Shown here: piece by piece, positions 45,316-54,065 of the stretch
Numbering within the stretch: position 1 is the first letter of the stretch
Layout of the letters: each line of letters starts with the position of its first letter
Assembly: GCF_000169435.1 (NCBI RefSeq)
Contig: NZ_AAYB01000002.1
Span: forward strand, 744,001-808,000
Direction: 5' to 3'
DNA from: Roseobacter sp. CCS2
GTDB taxonomy: Bacteria; Pseudomonadota; Alphaproteobacteria; Rhodobacterales; Rhodobacteraceae
DNA: 64,000 bases
The notes under the pieces: model-generated
Seen by the model: only the letters and a program-made list of their open reading frames with translations
Told to the model about the DNA's origin: nothing
The model's database searches: none
Program-made: the position numbers and the translations under genes

Positions 45316-47189
45316 GACGCGTTCTTTTTCCGCTCGCTGGCTTGTTGGCGGGCGGTCAATTCCATCTCTAACGCGCTGTTCAATTCGCGCGCGCGTGCGA
45401 CGTATTCCGGCACATCCGTGATCGGCACGCCGGGGCGCCAAAGCTGGGCCAATTCACGCAAAGCGGCGCGGTCATGTTGATAGAACGCCTGTTCCAGTTC
45501 CGCCGCCTCAAATTCTGACAAGCCAAGGTTTTCCAACGCGTAACGGCCCGCCCGTAAAGAACTGTCAAACATTTCGCGCACGATGTCATTGGCGCCGGCA
45601 TCATAAAGTTCGTGCACATGCACCCGGTCGCGGGCGCGGGCGATGATATGCAGATCAGGACGGGCCTTGCGTGCATAGCGGACGAGCTTGTTACACGCCT
45701 CGCGGTCATCGGCGGCAACGACCAGCACGCGTGCATCCTCAAGCCCTGCGGCATTCAGAAGATCGGGCCGCGTCGGGTCACCAAAGAACCCGCGAAACCC
45801 GAATTTACGCATCATCTGCACGGTGCTCAGATCATTGTCGACAACCACGGTTGCAAACCCCGCAGTTTGCACCAAGCGGTTTACGATCTGCCCAAAGCGC
45901 CCAATGCCTGCGATAATCACGGTGCCTTGTTCATCAACTTCATCATGTTCAGTTTCATCCGGATCGCCCATGCGTTTGCTGATCAGTTCGTAGGTGATGA
46001 ACATCAACGGCGTGATCAGCATCGACATGGCGATGATCAGCAAAAGCTGACCGGCAAGATCGCCACCCAAGACGCCTTGTTGCAGCGAAAAGGAAATCAG
46101 GACAAAGCCAAATTCACCGGCCTGTGCAAGGCCAAGGGTAAAAAGCCAGCGATCTTTTTTGTGGAGTTTGAAAAGAAAGGCGAGCCCAAAAAGGATCACG
46201 CCTTTGATCACCATCACCGCGACGGCAAGTGCGATGATCCGCGCGGGATCGCCAAAAAGAAGGGCGAAATCAATGCCAGCGCCCACAGTGATAAAAAACA
46301 GGCCCAGCAATAGGCCTTTGAACGGGGCAAGGTCGCTTTCCAACTCGTGCCGAAATTCAGAGTTCGCAAGGACGACACCGGCCAGAAATGTGCCCAAGGC
46401 CGGGGACAGGCCGACCATTGTCATTAGCACGGCGGTCGCCACAACCATGAGCAGGGCGAGGGCGGTATACATCTCGCGTAGGCGCGCGTGGTGGATATAG
46501 CGAAACAGCGGGCGGGTTAGAAAAACACCGGCCAGAATAACAACCGCGACCGCGCCAAGGGTGACCAGCGTGACACCCCAACCGGGCAGCCCTTCGACAA
46601 GGCTCAGGGTTGTGTGATGGTCATCATCATGCGGTGCAAGGGTGACAGACCCATCTGTGGCAAGGGATGCGACAACCGGAACAGCCAGCAAGGGCAGCAG
46701 CGCCAGCATCGGGATCACCGCGATGTCTTGCGCCAGAAGAACCGAAAATGTTGACCGTCCGCCGCTGGTCTGCATCAGCCCTTTTTCGGTCAGTGTCTGC
46801 AAGACGATAGCCGTGGATGACAGCGCAAAGATCATCCCGATTGCCGTTGCAGTGGACAGCGGATAACCCATCGCCATGCTGCCAGCCGTGATTGCAGCCA
46901 TCGTCAGCAGGATTTGCATACCCCCCAGACCCAGCAGCCGCTGGCGCATGTTCCATAGCGCACGGGGGTCCAGCTCTAGCCCGATCAGGAACAGCATCAT
47001 GACGACGCCGAATTCCGCAAAATGCTGCAAATCCTGGGTTTCAGACCCGACCAGCCCGGTCAAAGGCCCAATTACGATGCCTGCGAGCAAATACCCAAGC
47101 ACAGAGCCCAATCCCAGACGCGCCGCCAATGGCACGGCGATGACCGCAGCCCCAAGATAGATTGTCGCCTGAAACAGAAAAGTTTCCAT
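45312..47189 (-). CDS. CPA2 cation:proton antiporter (KefB/KefC-like)
   Basis: A 625-residue protein. Residues about 1-390 form the twelve- to thirteen-helix Na/H exchanger domain ([42 protein letters not shown]). Residues about 400-520 form a TrkA-N/RCK domain with [18 protein letters not shown]. Members are glutathione-gated potassium efflux systems or other CPA2 antiporters. ATG 47189 has GGAG upstream; the longer frame to 47207 was not used. Confidence 0.92.
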   Translation of the reverse strand: METFLFQATIYLGAAVIAVPLAARLGLGSVLGYLLAGIVIGPLTGLVGSETQDLQHFAEFGVVMMLFLIGLELDPRALWNMRQRLLGLGGMQILLTMAAITAGSMAMGYPLSTATAIGMIFALSSTAIVLQTLTEKGLMQTSGGRSTFSVLLAQDIAVIPMLALLPLLAVPVVASLATDGSVTLAPHDDDHHTTLSLVEGLPGWGVTLVTLGAVAVVILAGVFLTRPLFRYIHHARLREMYTALALLMVVATAVLMTMVGLSPALGTFLAGVVLANSEFRHELESDLAPFKGLLLGLFFITVGAGIDFALLFGDPARIIALAVAVMVIKGVILFGLAFLFKLHKKDRWLFTLGLAQAGEFGFVLISFSLQQGVLGGDLAGQLLLIIAMSMLITPLMFITYELISKRMGDPDETEHDEVDEQGTVIIAGIGRFGQIVNRLVQTAGFATVVVDNDLSTVQMMRKFGFRGFFGDPTRPDLLNAAGLEDARVLVVAADDREACNKLVRYARKARPDLHIIARARDRVHVHELYDAGANDIVREMFDSSLRAGRYALENLGLSEFEAAELEQAFYQHDRAALRELAQLWRPGVPITDVPEYVARARELNSALEMELTARQQASERKKNAS

Positions 47190-47360
47190 GCCGCTCCGCC
47201 TGCCCAAAACCGGTGCTTGTGCACTTGTTAATCGGTTAAAGTCGCTTTGATCAGTTTAACGGTGATCTGTTTCTTTGAAAGGGTGAAAGGGTTGTATTAC
47301 GTTGCGGCGGGTGAGTGCATCCAAGAACAGTTGGGTACACACCACTGACATGTCACCGTA

Positions 47361-50006
47361 TCATCCTTCCGGCACTTCCAAAGCATAGGTGCGCCCGCGT
47401 TTGACATAGTTCAGTGCGTCTTCACCAATGGCGGTGACCTGCCCGCCATCAAGGGCGCTGCCGACCTCGACACGCACATAGCGTCCGTTGCTTAGCCGGA
47501 CCAACGCGCGGCGTGCGTTGGCGCGTCCGTAAACACCGATCAGATTGATTTCGCGCAGCCGAATGGCATCTTCTTGGGTTGCGGCACGGGCCACGCCGCC
47601 GGGAACAGGAGCAAAGTTCTGTGGTGGAACGGGTGCTGCGGCGGTAACGGGAGCGGCTGGTGCCACGGTACGCGTTTGCTGGCGGGCCTGTGCGGCAGCC
47701 ACAACAGTGCCAAAATTTGAAGGCCGCGCATCTGGTCTTACGGACAAGACCACCGCCAACGCGGTGCTGTTATCAAAGCGCAGGGTTGCGTCGTCTGTCT
47801 CAATCCCAGCGATAATATCGGTGATATCAGGTGTGCCGGGGTCAACATTCGGTGACATGCCTTGCGGGCGTAGACGCGGGCGCAGATCAACGATGGCACC
47901 GTCTTCGACGGTTTCAGAATCCAACGCAATGGCACCAGTATTTTGCAACTCAAGCCCGGCTATACCGACGCTGCCGGGTGTTGGTGTGGCGTCGCCATCT
48001 GGCACAGCTTCTGCAAGCGCTGCTTCAACAGAATCTGCTTCAGTAGGGCTTTCTTCTTCGGCTTCGGGTAATTGCGCGTTCGCAGGGCGCAGTGGTGTGG
48101 CATAGTCCGGGCGTCCAGCGATGATGATCACGCCTTCGGGGGCTGGTGCCAGCAACGCCATCCGGTCCAGATCAGCTTGGTCCAATGTAGGGCGGGGGGT
48201 GATCGTCTGATCGGGCAGGCCTGCGAAAACAACGGCACCTTCGGGCGTTACCGTGCCCTCTTCGGTCGCCAGAATAAAGCCGTCCTCATCCAGCGCAAAG
48301 ACGATTTCAGGGGCTGGCGGATTGGCCGGTGCGATGAAGCTTAGGTCCGTATCCAGACCCGTCAGGGGGGGAACCTCGGGCTGCAAAATACGTTCGGGCG
48401 GTGTGCTGACCGCAGGCGGCTGGAAGGCAAGTAGGATCGTTCCTGTAGGCACGTCAATAAAGCGTGGTGCACGCAACCACACGCCAGTTGCCTGATAAAT
48501 GCGCAAAGCCTCGTCAGGGCTAAGAACCTGACCGCGTAGTACCGGCGCACCAACACTGGCCTGTGCGGTTTCAGGTGACTGCGGGGCAGGTGGGTTTTGC
48601 ATTGGTTCCATCGCCGGGTCAGCGGCCTGAGCAACAGTTTGAGCAGGCTGAAGAACGATGGGTGCTGCCGTTTCAGCGGTCAACTCCGGTAGATCAGAAG
48701 GCTGGTCACCCGCGGCGCCAAACCCGGCAACTTCGACGTTTGGCGTGATTGGCGCGGCTTCCAAAACCGTTTCGGGCGTCGGGGTCGATGCAGCAACGGT
48801 TGGGGCAGGTGCCTGTGGTGTAACAGTTGCAGTCTCTTGCGTGGTCGGGACTGGCACGGCCGCCGTTTCTGCTGTGTCCTGCTGTGACCAGATCAATCCG
48901 CCAATAAGCAGCACACCAGCGGCGATGGATGCAGCGATAAGTGCTGGCTTGTTTGTGTTTTTTGTCGATCGTGGTGCCGGTTTACGATCAGCAGCAGCGC
49001 CAAGTTTAGGTGCTGTCACCGGCCCGCTGCCAGCCACTGCGACCAAAGTTGGCTTTCCGGATCTGGGTTGTCCAGGATGATATTCTGCGATGATGCTGTC
49101 CAGATGCGCGATGGTGGCAAAGACCGGGTTTTCGGGAATGAGCGGGTCTTTGACTGGCTCTGGTTCCGCCACTGTGATGACTGGCGCGTGATATTCTGCC
49201 GGGATGTGGTCCACCCAAATGGCTTGCATTGGCGTTGGATCTTCAACAGCCTCAGCCTCAGCCTCAGCCTCAGCCTCAGCCTCAGCCTCAGCCTCAGCCT
49301 CAGCCTCAGCCTTTGGTGTCAGTTCGTCGTCCGACATCTTATCGGTCACATCATCAACATCAGCCGAAGTTGTGGTCTGCCCTGACAAAAGGGCTGCCAG
49401 ATCATCTTTATAGACGTCTTCTTTCACTTCTTCAGGCAAATCAAAAACCAAGAGCCGCGATTTAATGCGGGTGCCGACGATCATCACCGGTAGATCGTCC
49501 CGCGTGATCAGCGCGTCAGGGCCAACCACACTGCGGGCCATGTCTGTGGGACCAAAGAAAACCTCTTTTTGGAAAGTAAACGGTTCTGGGACGGCCACGA
49601 AAGCAACAGGTTGAAAGCCGTGACCAGCGGCAAAGGTTTCAGCCTCGCGCAGCGTTTCGCGGGCTACAGCCGCGATATGCGTGCGCCCGCCGAATTTTTC
49701 GCTGTCGATAACCAATTCATCCAGCGCGTAGGGTGTCGCCCCTTCAAGGGCTGCGTGAATATCATCATCTGTCGTCATCGTGCCGTTGAGGGCAACATAT
49801 TTGATCTGATCAAGGGGGATCACAATCTTTGTGCGCAGCCCATCAGGTTCGATCGTCAGGGCTTTTTCGCGTAGAACTTTCAGATCATCGCCCAGCGTTT
49901 CACTGCCGACATCAGCGCGCCCAACGCGTCGCCAGCCGCGCGGCACCCGGTGCAGCAACTCTATGCCGTCAAACGAAAGGGATAGCGCAAAATTGGTGAT
50001 CATCAT
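47361..50006 (-). CDS. large membrane protein with GspL-like N-terminus and PilP/GspC-like C-terminus
   Basis: An 881-residue protein with one central transmembrane helix (about 352-371). The cytoplasmic N-terminal domain (1-215: KIVIPLDQIKYVALNG, ALEGATPYALDELVID, IAAVARETLREAETFAAGHGFQP) resembles GspL/PilM-type secretion proteins. An Ala-Glu run follows (about 234-253). Beyond the helix, a long Pro/Ala/Thr-rich periplasmic region ends in a compact domain (INLIGVYGRANARRALVRL, GQVTAIGEDALNYVKRG) that looks like PilP/GspC. These matches are by eye. No other secretion genes are adjacent. Starts GTG 50009, ATG 50006 and ATG 50003 are all possible. Confidence 0.72.
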   Translation of the reverse strand: MMITNFALSLSFDGIELLHRVPRGWRRVGRADVGSETLGDDLKVLREKALTIEPDGLRTKIVIPLDQIKYVALNGTMTTDDDIHAALEGATPYALDELVIDSEKFGGRTHIAAVARETLREAETFAAGHGFQPVAFVAVPEPFTFQKEVFFGPTDMARSVVGPDALITRDDLPVMIVGTRIKSRLLVFDLPEEVKEDVYKDDLAALLSGQTTTSADVDDVTDKMSDDELTPKAEAEAEAEAEAEAEAEAEAEAVEDPTPMQAIWVDHIPAEYHAPVITVAEPEPVKDPLIPENPVFATIAHLDSIIAEYHPGQPRSGKPTLVAVAGSGPVTAPKLGAAADRKPAPRSTKNTNKPALIAASIAAGVLLIGGLIWSQQDTAETAAVPVPTTQETATVTPQAPAPTVAASTPTPETVLEAAPITPNVEVAGFGAAGDQPSDLPELTAETAAPIVLQPAQTVAQAADPAMEPMQNPPAPQSPETAQASVGAPVLRGQVLSPDEALRIYQATGVWLRAPRFIDVPTGTILLAFQPPAVSTPPERILQPEVPPLTGLDTDLSFIAPANPPAPEIVFALDEDGFILATEEGTVTPEGAVVFAGLPDQTITPRPTLDQADLDRMALLAPAPEGVIIIAGRPDYATPLRPANAQLPEAEEESPTEADSVEAALAEAVPDGDATPTPGSVGIAGLELQNTGAIALDSETVEDGAIVDLRPRLRPQGMSPNVDPGTPDITDIIAGIETDDATLRFDNSTALAVVLSVRPDARPSNFGTVVAAAQARQQTRTVAPAAPVTAAAPVPPQNFAPVPGGVARAATQEDAIRLREINLIGVYGRANARRALVRLSNGRYVRVEVGSALDGGQVTAIGEDALNYVKRGRTYALEVPEG
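49249..49308. repeat. ten perfect copies of hexanucleotide GCCTCA
   Basis: Ten uninterrupted GCCTCA units lie inside the 881-residue protein gene and encode alternating Glu-Ala on the minus strand. Each unit adds or removes exactly two residues, so slippage would change the linker length without shifting the frame. Confidence 0.97.
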
Positions 50007-50112
50007 CACGCTCTATCATGTTGGTCCCACAGGCAAAACGCGTTTTGCCACCCTGTGCGAACCCTATAGCAGAAACCCGCCCACGCCAAGGGCAAGGACG
50101 GGTTTGATCGGC

Positions 50113-51405
50113 TTATGCCGTTGCTTTGGTTAACGCTTGATCCAAATCAGCGATCAAATCTTCGGCATCTTCAATCCCAATGGACAGTCGCACGATGCCG
50201 GGGCCTGCGCCTGCAGCTTCTTGCTGTTCTGCGGTCAACTGGCGGTGCGTGGTTGAGGCCGAGTGAATGATCAGGCTGCGCGCATCGCCAAGGTTGGCGA
50301 CGTGGCTGAAAATCTCAAGGTTATCCACCAGCTTGATGCAGGCGTCATAACCGCCCTTCACCGCGACCGTGAACAATGCACCCGCACCTTTGGGGCATAT
50401 CTTGGGGATCAGTTTGGAATAGGGCGAACTTTCCAACCCGGCATAGGTCACATAATCCGTGCGCGGATCATCTTCGAGCCATTTGGCGATTTTCATTGCG
50501 TTTTCGACATGGCGTTCCATGCGCAAAGACAAAGTTTCGATCCCCATTAGCGTATAATGTGCCGCCTGCGGGTTCATCGTCATGCCCAGATCACGCAGAC
50601 CAATGGCGATGCCGTGGAAAGTAAAGGCAAGGGGCCCGAACGTTTCCGCGAACTTGAGGCCGTGATAAGCCTGCTCTGGTTCGCTCAGGCTGGGAAATTT
50701 GTCGTTGGCTGTCCAGTCAAACTTGCCGCTATCGACCACACAACCCCCGGTCACGGTGCCGTTGCCGGTCAAGTATTTGGTGGTGGAATGCACCACAAGC
50801 GTCGCGCCATGTTCAATCGGGCGGCACAGGTACGGTGTGGCTGATGTGTTATCGACAATCAGCGGAATGCCAGCGGCGTCCGAGATGGCAGAGATCGCAT
50901 CCAGATCAGTGATATGCCCACCGGGGTTTGCGATGGCTTCGCAAAACACCGCGCGGGTGTCATTATCAATCGCGGCTTTCACTGCATCATGGTCGTCGAA
51001 GTCGACGAATTTGGCAGACCAGCCGAACCGTTTGATCGTCTGGCTGAATTGCGTGACCGTACCACCATAAAGACGGCTTGATGCTACGATATTACGCCCC
51101 GGCTGCATCAGCGGGAACAGCGCCATAATCTGGGCTGCGTGACCGGATGAGCAGCAGACACCGCCGACACCGCCCTCAAGTGTCGCGATGCGTTCTTGCA
51201 AGGCGGCGACCGTGGGGTTGGTCAGACGCGAATAGATATAGCCGACCTCTTGTAGGTTGAACAAAGCGGCGGCGTGATCGGCATCGCGGAACACGTAAGC
51301 GGTGGTTTGATAGATCGGAACCTGCCGCGCGCCTGTTGCTGGATCTGGGCGTGCGCCTGCGTGAATTTGCAGCGTGTCAAAGCCGTAACTTGGGCCGTCG
51401 GTCAT
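50113..51405 (-). CDS. metY: O-acetylhomoserine aminocarboxypropyltransferase
   Basis: A 430-residue PLP enzyme of the Cys/Met metabolism family that makes homocysteine from O-acetylhomoserine and sulfide. PLP-lysine is in VHSTTKYLTGNGTVTGG; GYIYSRLTNPTVAALQERIATLEGG, SSRLYGGTVTQF and VDNTSATPYL are typical MetY. ATG 51405 has AAAGGGAG upstream. The leader shows no SAM-II or SAM-V riboswitch that I can recognise. Confidence 0.94.
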   Translation of the reverse strand: MTDGPSYGFDTLQIHAGARPDPATGARQVPIYQTTAYVFRDADHAAALFNLQEVGYIYSRLTNPTVAALQERIATLEGGVGGVCCSSGHAAQIMALFPLMQPGRNIVASSRLYGGTVTQFSQTIKRFGWSAKFVDFDDHDAVKAAIDNDTRAVFCEAIANPGGHITDLDAISAISDAAGIPLIVDNTSATPYLCRPIEHGATLVVHSTTKYLTGNGTVTGGCVVDSGKFDWTANDKFPSLSEPEQAYHGLKFAETFGPLAFTFHGIAIGLRDLGMTMNPQAAHYTLMGIETLSLRMERHVENAMKIAKWLEDDPRTDYVTYAGLESSPYSKLIPKICPKGAGALFTVAVKGGYDACIKLVDNLEIFSHVANLGDARSLIIHSASTTHRQLTAEQQEAAGAGPGIVRLSIGIEDAEDLIADLDQALTKATA

Positions 51406-51494
51406 GTCTGGTCTCCCTTTGGAATGTGTTGTCGCATGGTTTAGGCGCAAACGCATAAGTACTCAACGGGCGAGGGGGAAATAGGTGACTGGTG

Positions 51495-51524
51495 GCGACA
51501 GCACTGCGGATGCAGTGCTGTCGC
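51495..51524. other. 13-bp perfect hairpin between ggt and metY
   Basis: GCGACAGCACTGC and GCAGTGCTGTCGC form a perfect 13-bp stem with a 4-base loop, six bases past the ggt stop on the minus strand. Neither strand has a T run after it. It may stabilise the ggt transcript end or act with Rho. Confidence 0.7.
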
Positions 51525-51530
51525 GGTTTG

Positions 51531-53324
51531 TTACTCGCCCAAGGCAATGCCTTCGCGCCGCGGATCGGCCCCGCCGCTCAGCGTGTCGCCAATCGCAATG
51601 GCGTGAAGGCCAGAGTTCAGACCGCGCACGTTCACTTCAAACCCCAGTTCTGTCAGCGCCCCCTCAAAGCCGGTGGCGTCAGTGCCTTCTTCCAGATCAT
51701 AGGTGCCAAAGCGGTTCACCAGATGCGGCATCGACACGGCTTGTTGCACATCTATGCCCCAATCCACATGGGCCACGATGGCCTGTGCCACATAGCCAAT
51801 AATCCGGCTGCCACCGGGGGAGCCGATAACAAGGCTGGGTGCGCCATCTTCAAGCACGATTGTGGGCGACATGGATGACCGCGGGCGTTTGCCGGGTTCG
51901 ATCCGATTGGCGATTGGAATGCCATCGGTGTGGGTGCGGAATGAGAAATCGGTTAACTCATTATTCAGAAGGAACCCACGCACCATCAAACGCGATCCAA
52001 AGCCGTTTTCGATGGTTGTGGTCATCGACAGCGCGTTTCCGTACTGGTCAACGATCGAGATATGAGATGTCGATGGCAATTCCAGCGAGATGTCATCGGC
52101 GAGAAGCATTGCATGATCCCATTCGGGCGATCCCGGTGCGACTTCTGCCAACGCTGCATCAGTGTTAAGCAACGCTGCGCGCTCATCAAGATAGGTGCTG
52201 GCTGTTAACCCTTCGGTTGGCATTGGGACGAAATCACTATCCGCCATGTAACGCCCCCGGTCGGCAAAGGCCAAACGCGAGGCATCGCCGATCAACCGCC
52301 AAGTGTCAGCATTCTCGGGTCCCATTTCGGCAAGGTCGTAGCGGTCCAGCATGCCAAGGATTTGTCCAACGGTCAGCGCGCCAGAAGAGGGCGGGCCCAT
52401 CCCACAAACCTCCATCGTTCTGTAAGGGACGCAGACCGGGTCGCGTTCAATCACCTCGTAGATTTCCAGATCGGTCGCAGTCAGTACGCCGGGGTTGCCT
52501 GCTGCTGTGCGGACAGTGGCGACGATATCATCAGCAATCGGCCCTTCGTAGAAGGCGTCGCTACCATGCGCTGCAATCAGACGCAGCGTATTGGCGTAAT
52601 CGGCGTTCACCAGCGTGTCGCCGGCTTGCAGCGCTTCGCCGCCGGGAAAGAAATAGTCGGCGGTGCGTGAAAAGGTTTGCAGCCGCTCCGCGCCCCCTGC
52701 GATGGAACTGGCAAGGCGCTCTGATACCGTGAACCCATCTTCGGCCAAAGAAATTGCGGGGGTGAACAAACCACCCCATTCCGCAAGACCCCAGCGCGCG
52801 TGCGCCTCTTCCATCAACATCGGTGTGCCTGGGGTGCCAACTGATCGGCCCCCGACAACGGCATCCCAGAACCCCATCGGTTCACCTTCTTCAGTTTGAA
52901 ACAGCGTTGGCGTGACCGCCAAAGGTGCGGTTTCGCGGCCATCCAACGTGGTCACTTCGCCTGATGTCGCATCATACCAGACCAGAAACGCGCCACCGCC
53001 CAGACCAGAGGATTGCGGTTCGACCAAACCCAGCACCGCCTGCACTGCGACCATTGCGTCTGCCGCTGTGCCGCCTTCACGCAGCACGGCTGCACCGGCC
53101 TCAACAGCCACTGGGTTTGCGGCAGCGACCATCCAGTTTTCCGCTGTGACGGGCGTGCCTGCCTGTTTGGCGGCCAACGCGGCCTGTGCAGCCTGGGATA
53201 CTGTGGCAAAAGCGGACAGGTTGCTTTCCGCTTCGGGCGCGACAGTATCTGCCGCCTGTTGCGCCACCAAAGGTCCTGCAAGACCAACTGAAAGTGCAAA
53301 CGAAATATACGAAAATCTTGTCAT
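51531..53324 (-). CDS. ggt: gamma-glutamyltranspeptidase
   Basis: A 597-residue periplasmic enzyme that cleaves gamma-glutamyl bonds, as in glutathione. The signal peptide is 1-22 (ALSVGLAGPLVAQ). The precursor is cut before the nucleophile Thr in LPSTSHISIVDQYGNALSMTTTIENGFGS. GLGGGAFLVWYDA, TLDGRETAP and GGSRIIGYVAQAIV are further marks. ATG 53324 has GAGAGGA upstream. It may recycle extracellular glutathione; gor and a GST are elsewhere in the window. Confidence 0.94.
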   Translation of the reverse strand: MTRFSYISFALSVGLAGPLVAQQAADTVAPEAESNLSAFATVSQAAQAALAAKQAGTPVTAENWMVAAANPVAVEAGAAVLREGGTAADAMVAVQAVLGLVEPQSSGLGGGAFLVWYDATSGEVTTLDGRETAPLAVTPTLFQTEEGEPMGFWDAVVGGRSVGTPGTPMLMEEAHARWGLAEWGGLFTPAISLAEDGFTVSERLASSIAGGAERLQTFSRTADYFFPGGEALQAGDTLVNADYANTLRLIAAHGSDAFYEGPIADDIVATVRTAAGNPGVLTATDLEIYEVIERDPVCVPYRTMEVCGMGPPSSGALTVGQILGMLDRYDLAEMGPENADTWRLIGDASRLAFADRGRYMADSDFVPMPTEGLTASTYLDERAALLNTDAALAEVAPGSPEWDHAMLLADDISLELPSTSHISIVDQYGNALSMTTTIENGFGSRLMVRGFLLNNELTDFSFRTHTDGIPIANRIEPGKRPRSSMSPTIVLEDGAPSLVIGSPGGSRIIGYVAQAIVAHVDWGIDVQQAVSMPHLVNRFGTYDLEEGTDATGFEGALTELGFEVNVRGLNSGLHAIAIGDTLSGGADPRREGIALGE

Positions 53325-53621
53325 TATTGAAAATCCTCTCCTGTGGATGATGAAAAGCATGGGTCGGAACATGTGAAAATCAACGAAAGCTTGCTTCAAT
53401 GCATAAGGCGCTTTTCACAGCAACTGTGCAAATTTCTTGCAATTCCGCCAAGCAAAGACGGTCAAACCCAGCGGATTTTGGCCTTTTTCCGATCAGACAA
53501 ACCATTGGACCGGTGCAATTTCCTTCGCTAGCGTAATCTCAGGTTGTCTAAGAAAGACGCGTTCAAGCGCCTGTTGATTACCAAAAAATAGTCAAAAGAC
53601 TAAAACAATAGGGACGAAATC

Positions 53622-54053
53622 ATGAAACTAGTTATCGGACTTGATGGCCATGGTTCGGGGGAAAAAGCCCTTGAATTTGCCAAGAGCATAGCGTCGCACA
53701 GCGAAACCTGTGAGCTGATCGTCGTTTATGTGATCGAATGGTCGCCGTTTTCTTTCCAGACGGCAGAGGAGAATGCGCAGCGCCATAAGCGGCGCGAAGA
53801 AGAAATCGCCGTCGCAATGGAGCGGGTCGTTGACCCAGCCGTGACGTCGCTCAAAGAAGCCGGACTTTCCGCGCGCGCAATTGTGCGGCATGGCGATGTC
53901 GCCGACACGATTGATGAGATTGCCCATGCCGAAGGGGCGTCGCAGATCGTTGTTGCCCGTTCAAGTGCTGGCGGCCTGACGTCGCGCCTGTTTGGCAGTT
54001 CAACCGCAAACCTTGTCATGAACGCCCGCGTTCCTGTCACTGTTGTCGCATAA
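53622..54053 (+). CDS. universal stress protein (UspA family)
   Basis: A 143-residue Rossmann-like protein. The nucleotide-binding tail reads VARSSAGGLTSRLFGSSTANLVMNARVPVTVV, close to the ATP-binding G-x2-G-x9-G-S/T pattern with Ser in place of one Gly. It precedes the AGCS symporter gene by 12 bases, so it is likely to be a regulator of that carrier, as TeaD is for the ectoine transporter TeaABC. The 297 bases upstream (53325-53621) contain no other gene. Confidence 0.9.
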   Translation: MKLVIGLDGHGSGEKALEFAKSIASHSETCELIVVYVIEWSPFSFQTAEENAQRHKRREEEIAVAMERVVDPAVTSLKEAGLSARAIVRHGDVADTIDEIAHAEGASQIVVARSSAGGLTSRLFGSSTANLVMNARVPVTVVA

Positions 54054-54065
54054 GGAGCGGGTCAT

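Noticed and set aside
51406..51494. SAM-II or SAM-V riboswitch in the metY leader
   Set aside because: The leader has CGCCTAAACC and AAAGGGAG, which recall the end of these riboswitches. The conserved GATTT and matching pseudoknot pairing could not be found, so it is not claimed.
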